Positions 1-7,006 of a stretch of DNA of 11,405 nucleotides are shown here, piece after piece. The stretch is from JACCQS01 sp050999295 (GTDB taxonomy: Bacteria; Actinomycetota; Actinomycetes; Mycobacteriales; Geodermatophilaceae): NCBI GenBank assembly GCA_050999295.1, contig JBPCPI010000149.1, forward strand, positions 1 through 11,405, given 5' to 3'. The position numbers and the translations under genes are program-made. Each line of letters opens with the position of its first letter. The stretch's first letter is position 1. The notes below the pieces were generated by a model. The model searched no databases, was not told the origin of the DNA, and saw only the letters and a program-made list of their open reading frames with translations.

Positions 1-734
1 CCGGTGGCTTCGCGGAGCTCGGCGATCTTGATGGTCAGATCGTCCGGCCCGGTCCAGTCCGGGTGCCGGCTGGCCGAGCGCTGATCGATCCCGGCGGGCA
101 GCGTCCGCATCCCGGCCACCCGCTCGCTCACCTTTTCACCGAGCAGCATGCCCCCGCCACCCGGCTTGGCGCCCTGCCCGATCACGACCTCGATGGCGTC
201 TGCCTGGTGCAGGTCTGCCGGGTTGAAGCCGTATCGCGACGGCAGACACTGGTAGACCAGCCGCGTGGAGGCCCGCCGCTCCTCCGTCGTCATCCCGCCG
301 TCGCCGGTGGTCGTCGACGTGCCCACAGCGGTCGCGGCCCGGCCGAGTGACTCCTTGGCGTGCGCCGACAGCGACCCGAAGCTCATCCCTGCGATCGTGA
401 TGGGGATGTCCAGCACAAGGGGCTTGCTGGCGTACCGGGACCCGAGCACCGTCGTGGTGTCACACGCCTCCCGATAGCCCTCCAGCGGGTAGCGGGACAC
501 CGAGGCGGTCAGGAAGGACAGGTCGTCGAAGCTCGGCACCCGGCGCTTGGCACCCCAGCCGCGGATCTCATAGCGCCCCGTGTCGGCCATGGTCTGGATC
601 TGACCGACCATCTCCGGCGGAAAGGTGGCACTGGGCCGGCGGCTCTGTCCCGCATGCGCGCGGCCGGGCACGGGAGTGGGCAGATCGACGTGGCCCTCGG
701 TGCTCGTGTCCCGCGCGTCTGCCTCGGTGCTCAT
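1..734 (-). CDS. glxD: GlxD-type FMN glutamate synthase domain protein, 3' end beyond window
   Basis: This is the N-terminal 244 residues of a protein like the FMN/iron-sulphur synthase domain of glutamate synthase (GlxD, also called MgsC in methylamine users). The family uses ammonia, released by a glutaminase partner, in a reductive transfer. Visible features are YEIRGWGAKR (residues 55-64), SRYPLEGYRE (80-89), the start of the barrel at PITIAGMSFGSLSAHAK (111-127) and the family-typical GQGAKPGGGGMLLG (186-199). The FMN- and cluster-binding C-terminal half lies off the left edge. The ATG at 734-732 is chosen because AGAGG sits about 8 nt upstream, inside the end of glxC. Only 2 bp separate it from the glxC stop, so the two are co-transcribed and probably translationally coupled. 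The family call is firm. Whether the product is glutamate or N-methylglutamate cannot be read from the sequence. Confidence 0.93.
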   Translation of the reverse strand, partial: MSTEADARDTSTEGHVDLPTPVPGRAHAGQSRRPSATFPPEMVGQIQTMADTGRYEIRGWGAKRRVPSFDDLSFLTASVSRYPLEGYREACDTTTVLGSRYASKPLVLDIPITIAGMSFGSLSAHAKESLGRAATAVGTSTTTGDGGMTTEERRASTRLVYQCLPSRYGFNPADLHQADAIEVVIGQGAKPGGGGMLLGEKVSERVAGMRTLPAGIDQRSASRHPDWTGPDDLTIKIAELREAT

Positions 735-736
735 CG

Positions 737-1456
737 CTAGTACCTCTGGTTCTTCAACGCGTCGAAGTTGTACAGCTGCTTCGCCGAGGCCACCCGGGTG
801 ACGTTCTCCGGGTCGACGTGGTCGAAACCTGAGTCGCGGCCGGCTAGTTCGAGGATGTCGCGGACCCGTCGTACGTCGGTGTCGGTGAGGTCTTCGATCT
901 GGCTGTCCGCACCGAGCGACCGGACCTTGCCGCCGACGTAGATGACCGCCTCGTAGAGGCTGTCGCCCAGGGCGTGCCCGGCATCGCCGCCGATCAGGAT
1001 CGTGCCGGCCTGCGCCATGAAGCCGCTCATGTGGCCGACGTCGCCGGCTACGGCAAGGGTGCCGCCCTTGAGCGAGATGCCGGCCCGCGACGAGGCGTCG
1101 CCGTGCACGATCACCGTACCGCCGTGCGCGGTCGCCGCAGCTGACTCCGAGGCGTTGCCCCGCACCCGGACGACGCCGCGCATCAGATTCTCGGCGAGCC
1201 CCCAGCCGACGGAGCCCTCGACCGTGACGTCCGGGCCGTCGGACAACCCGGCTGTGTAGTACCCGGCGTTCCCCTCGATGGTGATGACCAAACGGTGGCG
1301 CAGGCCGACGGCAAGGTTGTGGGTGCCGCGGGCCTCGGTGATGCGTACGACGCTGCCCTCGGGCAGCTCGCGCAGCCGGCTGTTGATCTGCCGGGTCGTC
1401 AGCTCGCTGCAGCTCAGGATGATCTCGGTGACCGGTGCGCTCAGCACCTTGGTCAC
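737..1456 (-). CDS. glxC: GlxC-type GXGXG-domain protein of split glutamate synthase
   Basis: A 239-residue protein that matches the C-terminal right-handed beta-helix (GXGXG) domain of the glutamate synthase large subunit, here encoded as its own gene (GlxC/MgsB). Repeated strand turns with the G-x-G-G/D pattern run through the middle: VEGSVGWGLAENL (79-91), HGGTVIVHGDASSRAG (111-126), GGTLAVAGDVGHMSG (131-145) and GTILIGGDAGHALGDS (151-166). In glutamate synthase this domain is structural and holds the glutaminase and FMN domains together. It has no known catalytic residues, so the same scaffold role is inferred. The start codon is GTG (1456-1454), which overlaps the glxB stop by 4 bp (GTGA), a sign of coupled translation. 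The last 30 residues have a charged tail ending FDALKNQRY. Length is usual for stand-alone GlxC proteins. Confidence 0.93.
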   Translation of the reverse strand: MTKVLSAPVTEIILSCSELTTRQINSRLRELPEGSVVRITEARGTHNLAVGLRHRLVITIEGNAGYYTAGLSDGPDVTVEGSVGWGLAENLMRGVVRVRGNASESAAATAHGGTVIVHGDASSRAGISLKGGTLAVAGDVGHMSGFMAQAGTILIGGDAGHALGDSLYEAVIYVGGKVRSLGADSQIEDLTDTDVRRVRDILELAGRDSGFDHVDPENVTRVASAKQLYNFDALKNQRY

Positions 1457-2352
1457 TGCTTCACCCAGGAGTGCACTTCCTCCGGCTGCGGCTCGAAGAC
1501 TCGGGCGGCGTCGATCCCCGGCAGGGTAGCCAAGGCGTGATACTCGCTCGCGACCGCCACGTAGGCCTCTGTTTCGGCGACCACCAGCGGTTTGCAGGCG
1601 AAGGCGTCGCGCACGACCGCGAACTCGTCGCGGGAGGTGACCAGCAGCGTGAAGAAGCCATCGAACTCCTTGAGGACCATTCGCATGGCGTCGTCCAGGG
1701 TGTCGCCCTGGTCCAGTCGGTCGCTGATGTAACGCGCGGCGACCTCGGAGTCGTTGTCGGTCTCGAACACCACGCCCCGGTCCTCGAGCCGCCGCCGGAT
1801 GGAGGCATGGTTGGAGAACGAGCCGTTGTGCACGAGCGCGAGGTCGGGCGCGGGGGAGAACGGGTGGGAGTGCCTGGTCGTGACGGCGGACTCGGTAGCC
1901 ATCCTGGTGTGCCCCACGCCCTGGTATCCGCCGGCCAGCTGGATGCCATAACGATCACAGATCTGCCGGGCTGTACCGATGTCCTTGTACAGCGTCATCG
2001 CCTCACCGCTGCCGACGACGGTGACATGCGGTGCGATCTCCCGCAGCCGCTCCCGGACCTGGTCGGCCGGGGCCTTGACGGTCAACATGCAGACATCGGC
2101 CTTGACCTGGACGCTGGCCGGTTGTCCGATGTCCTCGCCCAGACGACCGGCCAACTCCGACCAGTCGCAGCCGGCGCCCGGAGCATGCAGCGACCAGCGA
2201 AGCGAGCCGTCCGGGACGCTGCTGTCGTACAGAGCCAGACCGGCGGAGTCGGGACCACGTCCAGTCAGGTCCTCGATCATCGGTACGAGAAGCTCACCGA
2301 GCCGGGACTCGAGGGCCGGGTCCTTGAGGTGTATCCCAACGATTCCGCACAT
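1453..2352 (-). CDS. glxB: GlxB-type class II glutamine amidotransferase
   Basis: A 299-residue Ntn-hydrolase glutaminase of the PurF/GltB type (GlxB/MgsA). It is expected to hydrolyse glutamine and feed ammonia to the GlxC-GlxD synthase. The nucleophile Cys2 follows the initiator Met directly (MCGIVGIH), so Met removal should expose it. Other family motifs are GRGPDSAG (31-38), GHTRMATES (147-155), HSHPF (161-165), HNGSFSN (175-181) and TDNDSE (198-203). An insert of about 100 residues lies between the first two motifs (near 45-145), longer than in PurF-type domains but seen in GlxB proteins. The ATG at 2352 has AGGAG at 2363-2359, 6 nt upstream. This is the first gene of the glxBCD unit and has its own promoter-like element (2402-2439). 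All catalytic motifs look intact. Confidence 0.94.
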   Translation of the reverse strand: MCGIVGIHLKDPALESRLGELLVPMIEDLTGRGPDSAGLALYDSSVPDGSLRWSLHAPGAGCDWSELAGRLGEDIGQPASVQVKADVCMLTVKAPADQVRERLREIAPHVTVVGSGEAMTLYKDIGTARQICDRYGIQLAGGYQGVGHTRMATESAVTTRHSHPFSPAPDLALVHNGSFSNHASIRRRLEDRGVVFETDNDSEVAARYISDRLDQGDTLDDAMRMVLKEFDGFFTLLVTSRDEFAVVRDAFACKPLVVAETEAYVAVASEYHALATLPGIDAARVFEPQPEEVHSWVKQ

Positions 2353-2401
2353 GTCCGGCTCCTAGGAAGGGATCACGTCGGCACGACATTCAGTGGCCTC
2401 A

Positions 2402-2439
2402 GTCAACTGAGAATACACAACGTTTCTTGAGAGGCAACC
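2402..2439 (-). promoter_or_regulatory. Promoter/operator element, copy 1, upstream of glxB
   Basis: This 38-bp element is 32/38 identical to the one at 4511-4548. On the minus strand it reads as a -35 box TTGCCT (2437-2432), a 16-bp spacer and a -10 box TATTCT (2415-2410), giving a start near 2403 and a leader of about 50 nt before glxB. The spacer and -35 flank are also conserved between copies (CAAGAAACG), which a plain sigma factor would not require, so a bound regulator is inferred. Just downstream of the -10 box, CTCAGTCAACTGAG (2398-2411 on the plus strand) is an inverted repeat with 6-bp arms that could be part of an operator. The element begins 18 bp after the end of the usp gene. 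Confidence 0.68.
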
Positions 2440-2456
2440 ATTGAAGGTGGCGGATC

Positions 2457-2930
2457 TCAGGCTGTCCGGGCACTGACGGTGACGTCCGACCGGAGCCGTC
2501 GGCGCAGTCCGGCCGCCACGTCGCCCTCGATGAAGCGGCGCAGCGGGCCCTGAGCGGGGGCGGCCAGGACCACGTGTTCGACCTGCAGCCGGCGAGCGGC
2601 GCGGGCGATGGTTTTGGCCGGGCTGCGGGTGATGACGACCTGCCCGTCGACCTGCCGTCCGCCTCGCTCGAGGGCGCGTACCGCGGCCGAGACGATGCCG
2701 AGTTGTTCCTCGCGTTCCTGGCGGGTCGGCATCAGCCCTGGGTTGGGCAGCCCGAACGCCGTCCCGTGCAGCCGGGCGACGGACAGCACCGTGACCGGCG
2801 AGCGCCCAGCCAGGGAGGCGCACGTGCGGACTTCCTGGTCGGTGAACGGGACGCCGGTCGAGGCCAGCAGTACCTTGCTCGGTCCCGCCGGTACCTGGTC
2901 GCGCCCTCGCCGCAAACCCGGCAGCGGCAC
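2457..2930 (-). CDS. Universal stress protein (UspA-like), probably coupled to the permease
   Basis: A 157-residue UspA-type alpha/beta protein if begun at GTG 2930-2928. SKVLLASTG (18-26) forms the first strand, TVLSVARLHG (47-56) the second, and QVVITRSPAKTIARAARRL (97-115) and EHVVLAAPAQGP (118-129) give the later strands and nucleotide-loop region. The usual G-2x-G-9x-G-S/T ATP motif is degenerate here (residues 124-142), so ATP binding is doubtful. The start is uncertain. The frame stays open upstream inside the permease gene, but GTG 2930 is the first sensible codon, 7 bp after the permease stop, with no good ribosome site, which suggests translational coupling. Many APC permeases carry a C-terminal Usp domain, so this looks like the unfused form and may modulate the transporter. 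The domain call is moderately sure; the role is inference. Confidence 0.75.
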   Translation of the reverse strand: MPLPGLRRGRDQVPAGPSKVLLASTGVPFTDQEVRTCASLAGRSPVTVLSVARLHGTAFGLPNPGLMPTRQEREEQLGIVSAAVRALERGGRQVDGQVVITRSPAKTIARAARRLQVEHVVLAAPAQGPLRRFIEGDVAAGLRRRLRSDVTVSARTA

Positions 2931-2937
2931 CGTCCGG

Positions 2938-4434
2938 TCAGCCGTCCTGGCCGGCTGGCGCCGTACTCTGCATCGCTCTGCGGTCGGCCGCCTGCCGCCA
3001 CATGTACAGCGGCAGGTAGGCCGCAATCACCACGAGGCCGGCGAAGAACAGGAAGGGTCCCTCGGTGGGGTCCACCACCAGCGCGGGCGAGCGCCAGCCG
3101 CCGTACGCCCAGGTGAACATGAAGAAGACGAAGATGGCGAGGGCGAGCCACCGCACCGAACTGTGCATCCGGACGGGCCGGTGGAGCTCGGGGTGGTACT
3201 GCCGGTGCAGGAAGTAACCCAGGAGCGCGAGCGAGCAGGCCAGCAGGTAGCCCATGTTCGAGAAGATGTAGATACGAAGCGGCGAGCCGAACAGGACAAC
3301 CACCGCAGAGCAAACGACGTTGAAGATCATCGCGTGGTCGGGGACGCCGTACCGATTGGTGTGCATGAACCAACGGGGGATAAGGCCGTCCTCGGACACC
3401 TGGAACAGGGAGCGTCCCACGCCCATGATGGCGTTCAGGACCGACAGCAGAAGCGCCACGATCAGCGGTATGCCGATGAGCCACTGGAGCAGGCCGCCCG
3501 AGGCGGTGTCGAACACCCGGCTGCTGAAGTCGGTGAACACCGTCAGCGGGTCGAAGCTCTCCGCGTTGCCCAGCACCAGCACGAAGACCAGCGGGATCGA
3601 CACGTAGATGAAGAACCCGAACAGCCCCTCCGCCGTCATGGCGATCTTCGCGTCGCGGGCCGGATCCTTGCACTCCCCGATGTAACACGCGGCCGCCTCC
3701 ATCGCGAGCACGGACCAGGTCATGATGAAGATCCAGGCCATGAAGAACGCAAAGCCGCCCACAGCCCCGGGCGGGAGGTGGAAACCGGCCAGGTTGGAGA
3801 AGTTGATCGAGCTCGGGTTCAGCAGCGGAAGGAACACCAGCGCGGTGAGCGGGACCATCGACACCACGCCGAGCAGCGTGGCGAAGCGGGCACCTAGCCG
3901 GATACCCAGCAGCGCGGGGATGAGCATGCCGATCAGGCCGATCAGCGAGATGATCAGCACGGCGACCGAGATCGGCGATCCCAGCGAGCCGAAGGGCAGG
4001 AAGGTTCGCCCGGTCGGCAACTCGAACAGGCTCACGATGTATGCCGAGGCAAGGATCATGTTGATGGGGGCCACCGGGAACCAGCCGAGCCAGTAGGCCC
4101 AGCCCGAGACCCCACCGACATGTTTGGCGGTTGTCGCGCCGAGCGGTTTGAACGTCTCGAATGCGTACGACGGCAGGCCGCCGGTCCGGTCGGGCATCAT
4201 GGCGGCCAATTCCGCCAGGCAGAAGCAGAGCAGTACGCCGGCCGCCGTCACTGCGACGAACAGCGGGATGGACGCAGCACCCAGGCTCTGCACGGCGAAC
4301 GGGGCGATGCCGGTCACCAGGATGGTGCCCGCAAGGCCGATGACGAAGGCGCCCCACCAGTTCGTGCCGCGCTGCAGCGACCCGTCGTCGCGTTCGGTGT
4401 GCGCGTGAACTGACCGCTCGGGCACTGTGGTCAT
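2938..4434 (-). CDS. APC-superfamily amino acid/amine permease
   Basis: A 498-residue membrane protein with about twelve hydrophobic segments, beginning near residue 27 after a charged, hydrophilic N-terminus. The first helix region carries GLAGTILVTGIAPFAVQSLG (33-52), followed by the ELAAMMPDRTGGLPSY motif of amino acid-polyamine-organocation transporters (helices 2-3). The loop ECKDPARDAKIA follows the helix-6 region. These features place it in the APC superfamily (AA_permease_2 type), which imports amino acids or amines by cation symport. The exact substrate cannot be read. Its location next to a glutamine-synthetase-like ligase and glxBCD suggests an amine or amino acid that feeds them. 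ATG 4434 is preceded by AGGAGGTG at 4444-4437, a near-perfect ribosome site. It is divergent from glnT with a 200-bp gap that holds the second promoter element. Confidence 0.9.
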   Translation of the reverse strand: MTTVPERSVHAHTERDDGSLQRGTNWWGAFVIGLAGTILVTGIAPFAVQSLGAASIPLFVAVTAAGVLLCFCLAELAAMMPDRTGGLPSYAFETFKPLGATTAKHVGGVSGWAYWLGWFPVAPINMILASAYIVSLFELPTGRTFLPFGSLGSPISVAVLIISLIGLIGMLIPALLGIRLGARFATLLGVVSMVPLTALVFLPLLNPSSINFSNLAGFHLPPGAVGGFAFFMAWIFIMTWSVLAMEAAACYIGECKDPARDAKIAMTAEGLFGFFIYVSIPLVFVLVLGNAESFDPLTVFTDFSSRVFDTASGGLLQWLIGIPLIVALLLSVLNAIMGVGRSLFQVSEDGLIPRWFMHTNRYGVPDHAMIFNVVCSAVVVLFGSPLRIYIFSNMGYLLACSLALLGYFLHRQYHPELHRPVRMHSSVRWLALAIFVFFMFTWAYGGWRSPALVVDPTEGPFLFFAGLVVIAAYLPLYMWRQAADRRAMQSTAPAGQDG

Positions 4435-4436
4435 GT

Positions 4437-4444
4437 CACCTCCT
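4437..4444 (-). promoter_or_regulatory. Strong ribosome binding site of the permease
   Basis: AGGAGGTG on the minus strand is a near-perfect anti-Shine-Dalgarno match, ending 2 nt before the permease ATG at 4434. It fixes that start and suggests high translation. Confidence 0.85.
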
Positions 4445-4510
4445 GGGTTGCGGTCGAGGGGCTGCGGACCGGTCAGAGCAGAAGAAGTGCAAGGTCACCG
4501 CCGAACTTTG

Positions 4511-4548
4511 GTCCACTGAGACTACTCAGCGTTTCTTGACAAGCAACC
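4511..4548 (-). promoter_or_regulatory. Promoter/operator element, copy 2, between permease and glnT
   Basis: This is the second copy of the 38-bp element found upstream of glxB. On the minus strand it gives -35 TTGCTT (4546-4541), a 16-bp spacer and -10 TAGTCT (4524-4519), with a start near 4512 and a leader of about 78 nt before the permease. Inside it, GTTTCTTGACAAGCAAC (4531-4547) is an odd-length inverted repeat of the form GTT-n-CTTG-n-CAAG-n-AAC, a good operator candidate. CTGAG-ACTA-CTCAG (4516-4529) is a second, smaller inverted repeat over the -10 box. On the plus strand the larger palindrome includes TTGACA (4536-4541), but I find no convincing -10 box at the right distance, so the glnT promoter stays unassigned. 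A regulator bound here could govern both directions. Confidence 0.7.
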
Positions 4549-4620
4549 CCCTGATGCGAGTGCATTGGCACCGCATGCCCGCTGTTGCCGGGGCAGCTCA
4601 CGAGCCGAGCCCTGGGGCCG

Positions 4621-4629
4621 GAGAAGGAG
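4621..4629 (+). promoter_or_regulatory. Ribosome binding site that sets the glnT start
   Basis: GAGAAGGAG ends 5 nt before ATG 4635. The reading frame is open upstream to 4536, but this site favours the internal ATG, as does the family's usual N-terminus. Confidence 0.85.
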
Positions 4630-4634
4630 TAGCC

Positions 4635-5984
4635 ATGACGTCTCGCGAGGAGCTCAAGCGGCAGGCGGAAGACGACGGGATCGAGTTCTTCTTCGCCATG
4701 TTCGTCGACATGCACGGCAAGCCATGCGCGAAGTTGGTGCCGGCGGCGTCGTTCGACGTCTTGATGGACGGCGGGGCGGGTTTCGCTGGTTTCGCGGCGG
4801 GACCGATGGGCCAGTCCCCCGCCGACCCCGACATGATCGCCGTACCGGACCCGTCGTCGTACCTCCGCGTCCCGTGGCAGCCCGAGCTCGCCGTGCTGCA
4901 GTGCGACATCCACGTGGACGGCCAGCCCTGGCCCTTCACGCCGCGAGTCATCCTGCAGAACCAACTGGCCAGGCTCGACCAGCGCGGACTCACGTACATG
5001 GTTGGGGTGGAGGCGGAGTACTTCCTGGTGGCCCGGCGGCCCGACGGCACCGTTCGGGTTGCGGATCCCCTCGATACCGCCAGTTCTCCGTGTTACGACG
5101 TCAAGGCTCTGACCCGGATGTACCCGCACCTGAGCCGCGTGTCCAAGTACTGCAACGAGCTGGGTTGGACCAACTACGCCAACGACCACGAGGATGCCAA
5201 CGGGCAGTTCGAGCAGAACTTCAAGTACGCCGACGCCCTCACCTCAGCTGACCGGCTGATCTTCTTCCGGTACATGGTGCACACGCTGGCCCACGAGGCG
5301 GGTATGGCGGCGACGTTCATGCCGAAGGTGTTCAGCGACCGCACCGGAAACGGCCTGCACATGCATTCCAGCTTGTGGCGGGGCGAGGAACAGCTCTTTG
5401 CCGATGAGTCCGATCAACGGGGGCTCGGGATGTCCGCTATGGGCTACTCCTTCATCGCCGGACTGATCGAGCACGCCCGCGCCTCCATGGCGGTCACCTG
5501 CCCCACCGTCAACAGCTACAAGCGAATGGGCGTGGGCGCTCCCGCTTCCGGCGCCACCTGGGCGCCGGCGTACGGCACCTATGGCGGCAACAACCGCACC
5601 CAGATGCTGCGGATCCCCGAAGGGGGGCGGGTGGAGCACCGCGGGTGTGACGGCTCGGCCAATCCCTACCTCGCGTTGACCGTGATGCTCGCGGCCGGCC
5701 TCGACGGCGTCGACCGCGACCTCGATCCGGGAGAGCCGAACACCGACAACCTCTACACGCTGTCCAAGGAGCAGGTGGCCGAGCGGCAGATCATCACGAT
5801 GCCGCCGACCCTGCTGCATGCCACCGAGGGACTCATCGAGGACGCGGTACTCCGCAAGGCATTGGGGACATCCGACCGTGGCGACTACATCGACTACTAC
5901 GCCGACATCAAACAGCGTGAGTTCATGGACTACCACTCCGTGGTGAGTCCGTGGGAGGTCGACCGGTACCTGACTCTCTTCTGA
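4635..5984 (+). CDS. glnT: Type III glutamine synthetase / gamma-glutamylmethylamide synthetase family ligase
   Basis: A 449-residue glutamine-synthetase-fold ligase. It joins ammonia or an amine to the gamma-carboxyl of glutamate using ATP. The N-terminal beta-grasp domain has DMHGKPCAKLVP (25-36) and the FAGFA segment (50-54). Catalytic-domain motifs are all present: GVEAEYF (124-130), DHEDANGQFEQN (184-195; metal-binding Glu), GNGLHMHSS (238-246; catalytic His), NSYKR (293-297), NNRTQMLRIP (319-328) and EHRGCDGSANPYL (334-346). This is the GlnT (type III) family, which also includes GmaS of the N-methylglutamate pathway. Next to glxBCD homologues a GmaS role with methylamine is plausible, but ammonia or another amine is equally possible. 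It is divergent from the permease and followed by a 197-bp gap. In that gap I see only the 10-bp palindrome GGTACGTACC (6011-6020) and no strong terminator. Confidence 0.9.
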   Translation: MTSREELKRQAEDDGIEFFFAMFVDMHGKPCAKLVPAASFDVLMDGGAGFAGFAAGPMGQSPADPDMIAVPDPSSYLRVPWQPELAVLQCDIHVDGQPWPFTPRVILQNQLARLDQRGLTYMVGVEAEYFLVARRPDGTVRVADPLDTASSPCYDVKALTRMYPHLSRVSKYCNELGWTNYANDHEDANGQFEQNFKYADALTSADRLIFFRYMVHTLAHEAGMAATFMPKVFSDRTGNGLHMHSSLWRGEEQLFADESDQRGLGMSAMGYSFIAGLIEHARASMAVTCPTVNSYKRMGVGAPASGATWAPAYGTYGGNNRTQMLRIPEGGRVEHRGCDGSANPYLALTVMLAAGLDGVDRDLDPGEPNTDNLYTLSKEQVAERQIITMPPTLLHATEGLIEDAVLRKALGTSDRGDYIDYYADIKQREFMDYHSVVSPWEVDRYLTLF

Positions 5985-6169
5985 GCCGAGCCTTGTGCCG
6001 CCGCCCTCGGGGTACGTACCAGCCAGGCCCCGCCGATCTCCGCCAACGCGGCCAGCACGAAAAGCGTCACCGAACGAAGAAGAGTCACACGTCGACACTA
6101 GGTCCGAGATGTTCGCCAGTTCCGGTCGCTTGCGCCCGAAGAATCGCGACGCCGGCTGACGGCGCCGCT

Positions 6170-6175
6170 TACCCT
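6170..6175 (+). promoter_or_regulatory. Possible -10 box of a leaderless transcript
   Basis: TACCCT fits the TAnnnT pattern and lies 7 nt before ATG 6182, the spacing expected if transcription starts at or near the A of the start codon. The following gene has no Shine-Dalgarno sequence, which fits a leaderless mRNA, common in actinobacteria. I see no clear -35 box, so this is tentative. Confidence 0.35.
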
Positions 6176-6181
6176 GCGGCG

Positions 6182-7006
6182 ATGAGCGCATCCGATGCCA
6201 CCGAACCTGAAGTCGCCCAACAGGACGAGGAGCGCACCTTCGACCGGCTGGTCGACGAGGGCGAGCAGCGCCTCGGCCGGTCCTGGTCAGGACTGATCGC
6301 GACCGGCCTGCTCGGCGGCCTGGACATCGGTGTCGGCGTACTGGCGCTGCTGCTCGTCGAGCACGAGACCGGCAGCATCTTGCTCGGCGGGCTCGCCTTC
6401 TCGATCGGATTCATCGCGCTGACCTTGGCCCGCAGCGAGCTGTTCACCGAGGACTTCCTGGTACCGGTCGCGGCGGTCGTCTCCAAGGCCGGGCGTCCGA
6501 TGCAGCTGCTGCGCCTGTGGGGCATCACGATCGTGACGAACCTGGCCGGTGGTTGGGTCATCACCTGGATCATCGTGGCCGGCTTCCCTGACCTGCGCCC
6601 CAAGGCGTTGGAGTCCGCGCAGTTCTACATCGACCTCGGGATCGGCTGGCGGGCCTTCGCGCTCGCGCTGGTCGGCGGCTTCCTGATCACGCTCATGACG
6701 CACATGCAGCACTCCACCGATCACGACGGCGTCAAGCTCGTCCCGGCGACGGTCATGGGCTTCCTGCTCGGCGCCGGCCAGGTCAACCACGCGATCGTCG
6801 CCTCCCTGCTCTGCTTCACCGCCCTGCACGCGGGCGCACCGTTCGGGTACGCCGACTGGCTGGGCCTGCTGGCCTTCGCCGCGCTCGGCAACATGGTCGG
6901 CGGGCTAGGCCTCGTCACGGTGCTGCGGCTGCTCCAAGTGCCGAACAAGGTGGCGGCCGAGCGCCGCGAGGGCACCGGGCAGACCGCCGAGCGCCGCGAT
7001 GGCTGA
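6182..7006 (+). CDS. Formate/nitrite transporter (FNT) family membrane protein
   Basis: A 274-residue protein with a charged N-terminal tail of about 35 residues and roughly six hydrophobic segments (about 36-60, 66-84, 112-134, 155-174, 187-212, 225-250). SELFTE (85-90) and the central His of GQVNHAI (199-205) match the pore-region signature of FNT channels, and the long N-terminal tail resembles the YfdC-like branch. FNT proteins move small monovalent anions such as formate or nitrite; the substrate here is not predictable. ATG 6182 was chosen over upstream codons because the sequence before it has no membrane or family character. No ribosome site is visible. The C-terminus carries a short repeat (AERREGTGQT then AERRDG, 259-274). 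The gene overlaps the next by 8 bp. A role in handling formate from one-carbon oxidation is possible but speculative. Confidence 0.85.
   Translation: MSASDATEPEVAQQDEERTFDRLVDEGEQRLGRSWSGLIATGLLGGLDIGVGVLALLLVEHETGSILLGGLAFSIGFIALTLARSELFTEDFLVPVAAVVSKAGRPMQLLRLWGITIVTNLAGGWVITWIIVAGFPDLRPKALESAQFYIDLGIGWRAFALALVGGFLITLMTHMQHSTDHDGVKLVPATVMGFLLGAGQVNHAIVASLLCFTALHAGAPFGYADWLGLLAFAALGNMVGGLGLVTVLRLLQVPNKVAAERREGTGQTAERRDG

Noticed and set aside
1435..2430. Long plus-strand open frame opposite glxB
   Set aside because: It is the antisense of glxB in a GC-rich sequence. Its translation shows no domain, while the minus strand has a complete set of glutaminase motifs.
2608..3897. Long plus-strand open frame opposite the usp and permease genes
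   Set aside because: Its translation is rich in Arg, His, Gln and Glu with no family pattern, and the opposite strand encodes a clear twelve-helix transporter.
2732..4357. 541-codon minus-strand frame overlapping the permease
   Set aside because: It is the shifted frame of the permease gene, Arg/Pro-rich and without membrane segments; the frame 2938-4434 carries the transporter motifs.
4536..4634. N-terminal extension of glnT from the ATG at 4536
   Set aside because: It would begin inside the palindrome and promoter element. The site GAGAAGGAG and the family N-terminus support ATG 4635.
5951..6181. N-terminal extension of the FNT protein into the end of glnT
   Set aside because: The extra residues have no family character and overlap the glnT coding region in another frame; ATG 6182 gives the normal length.
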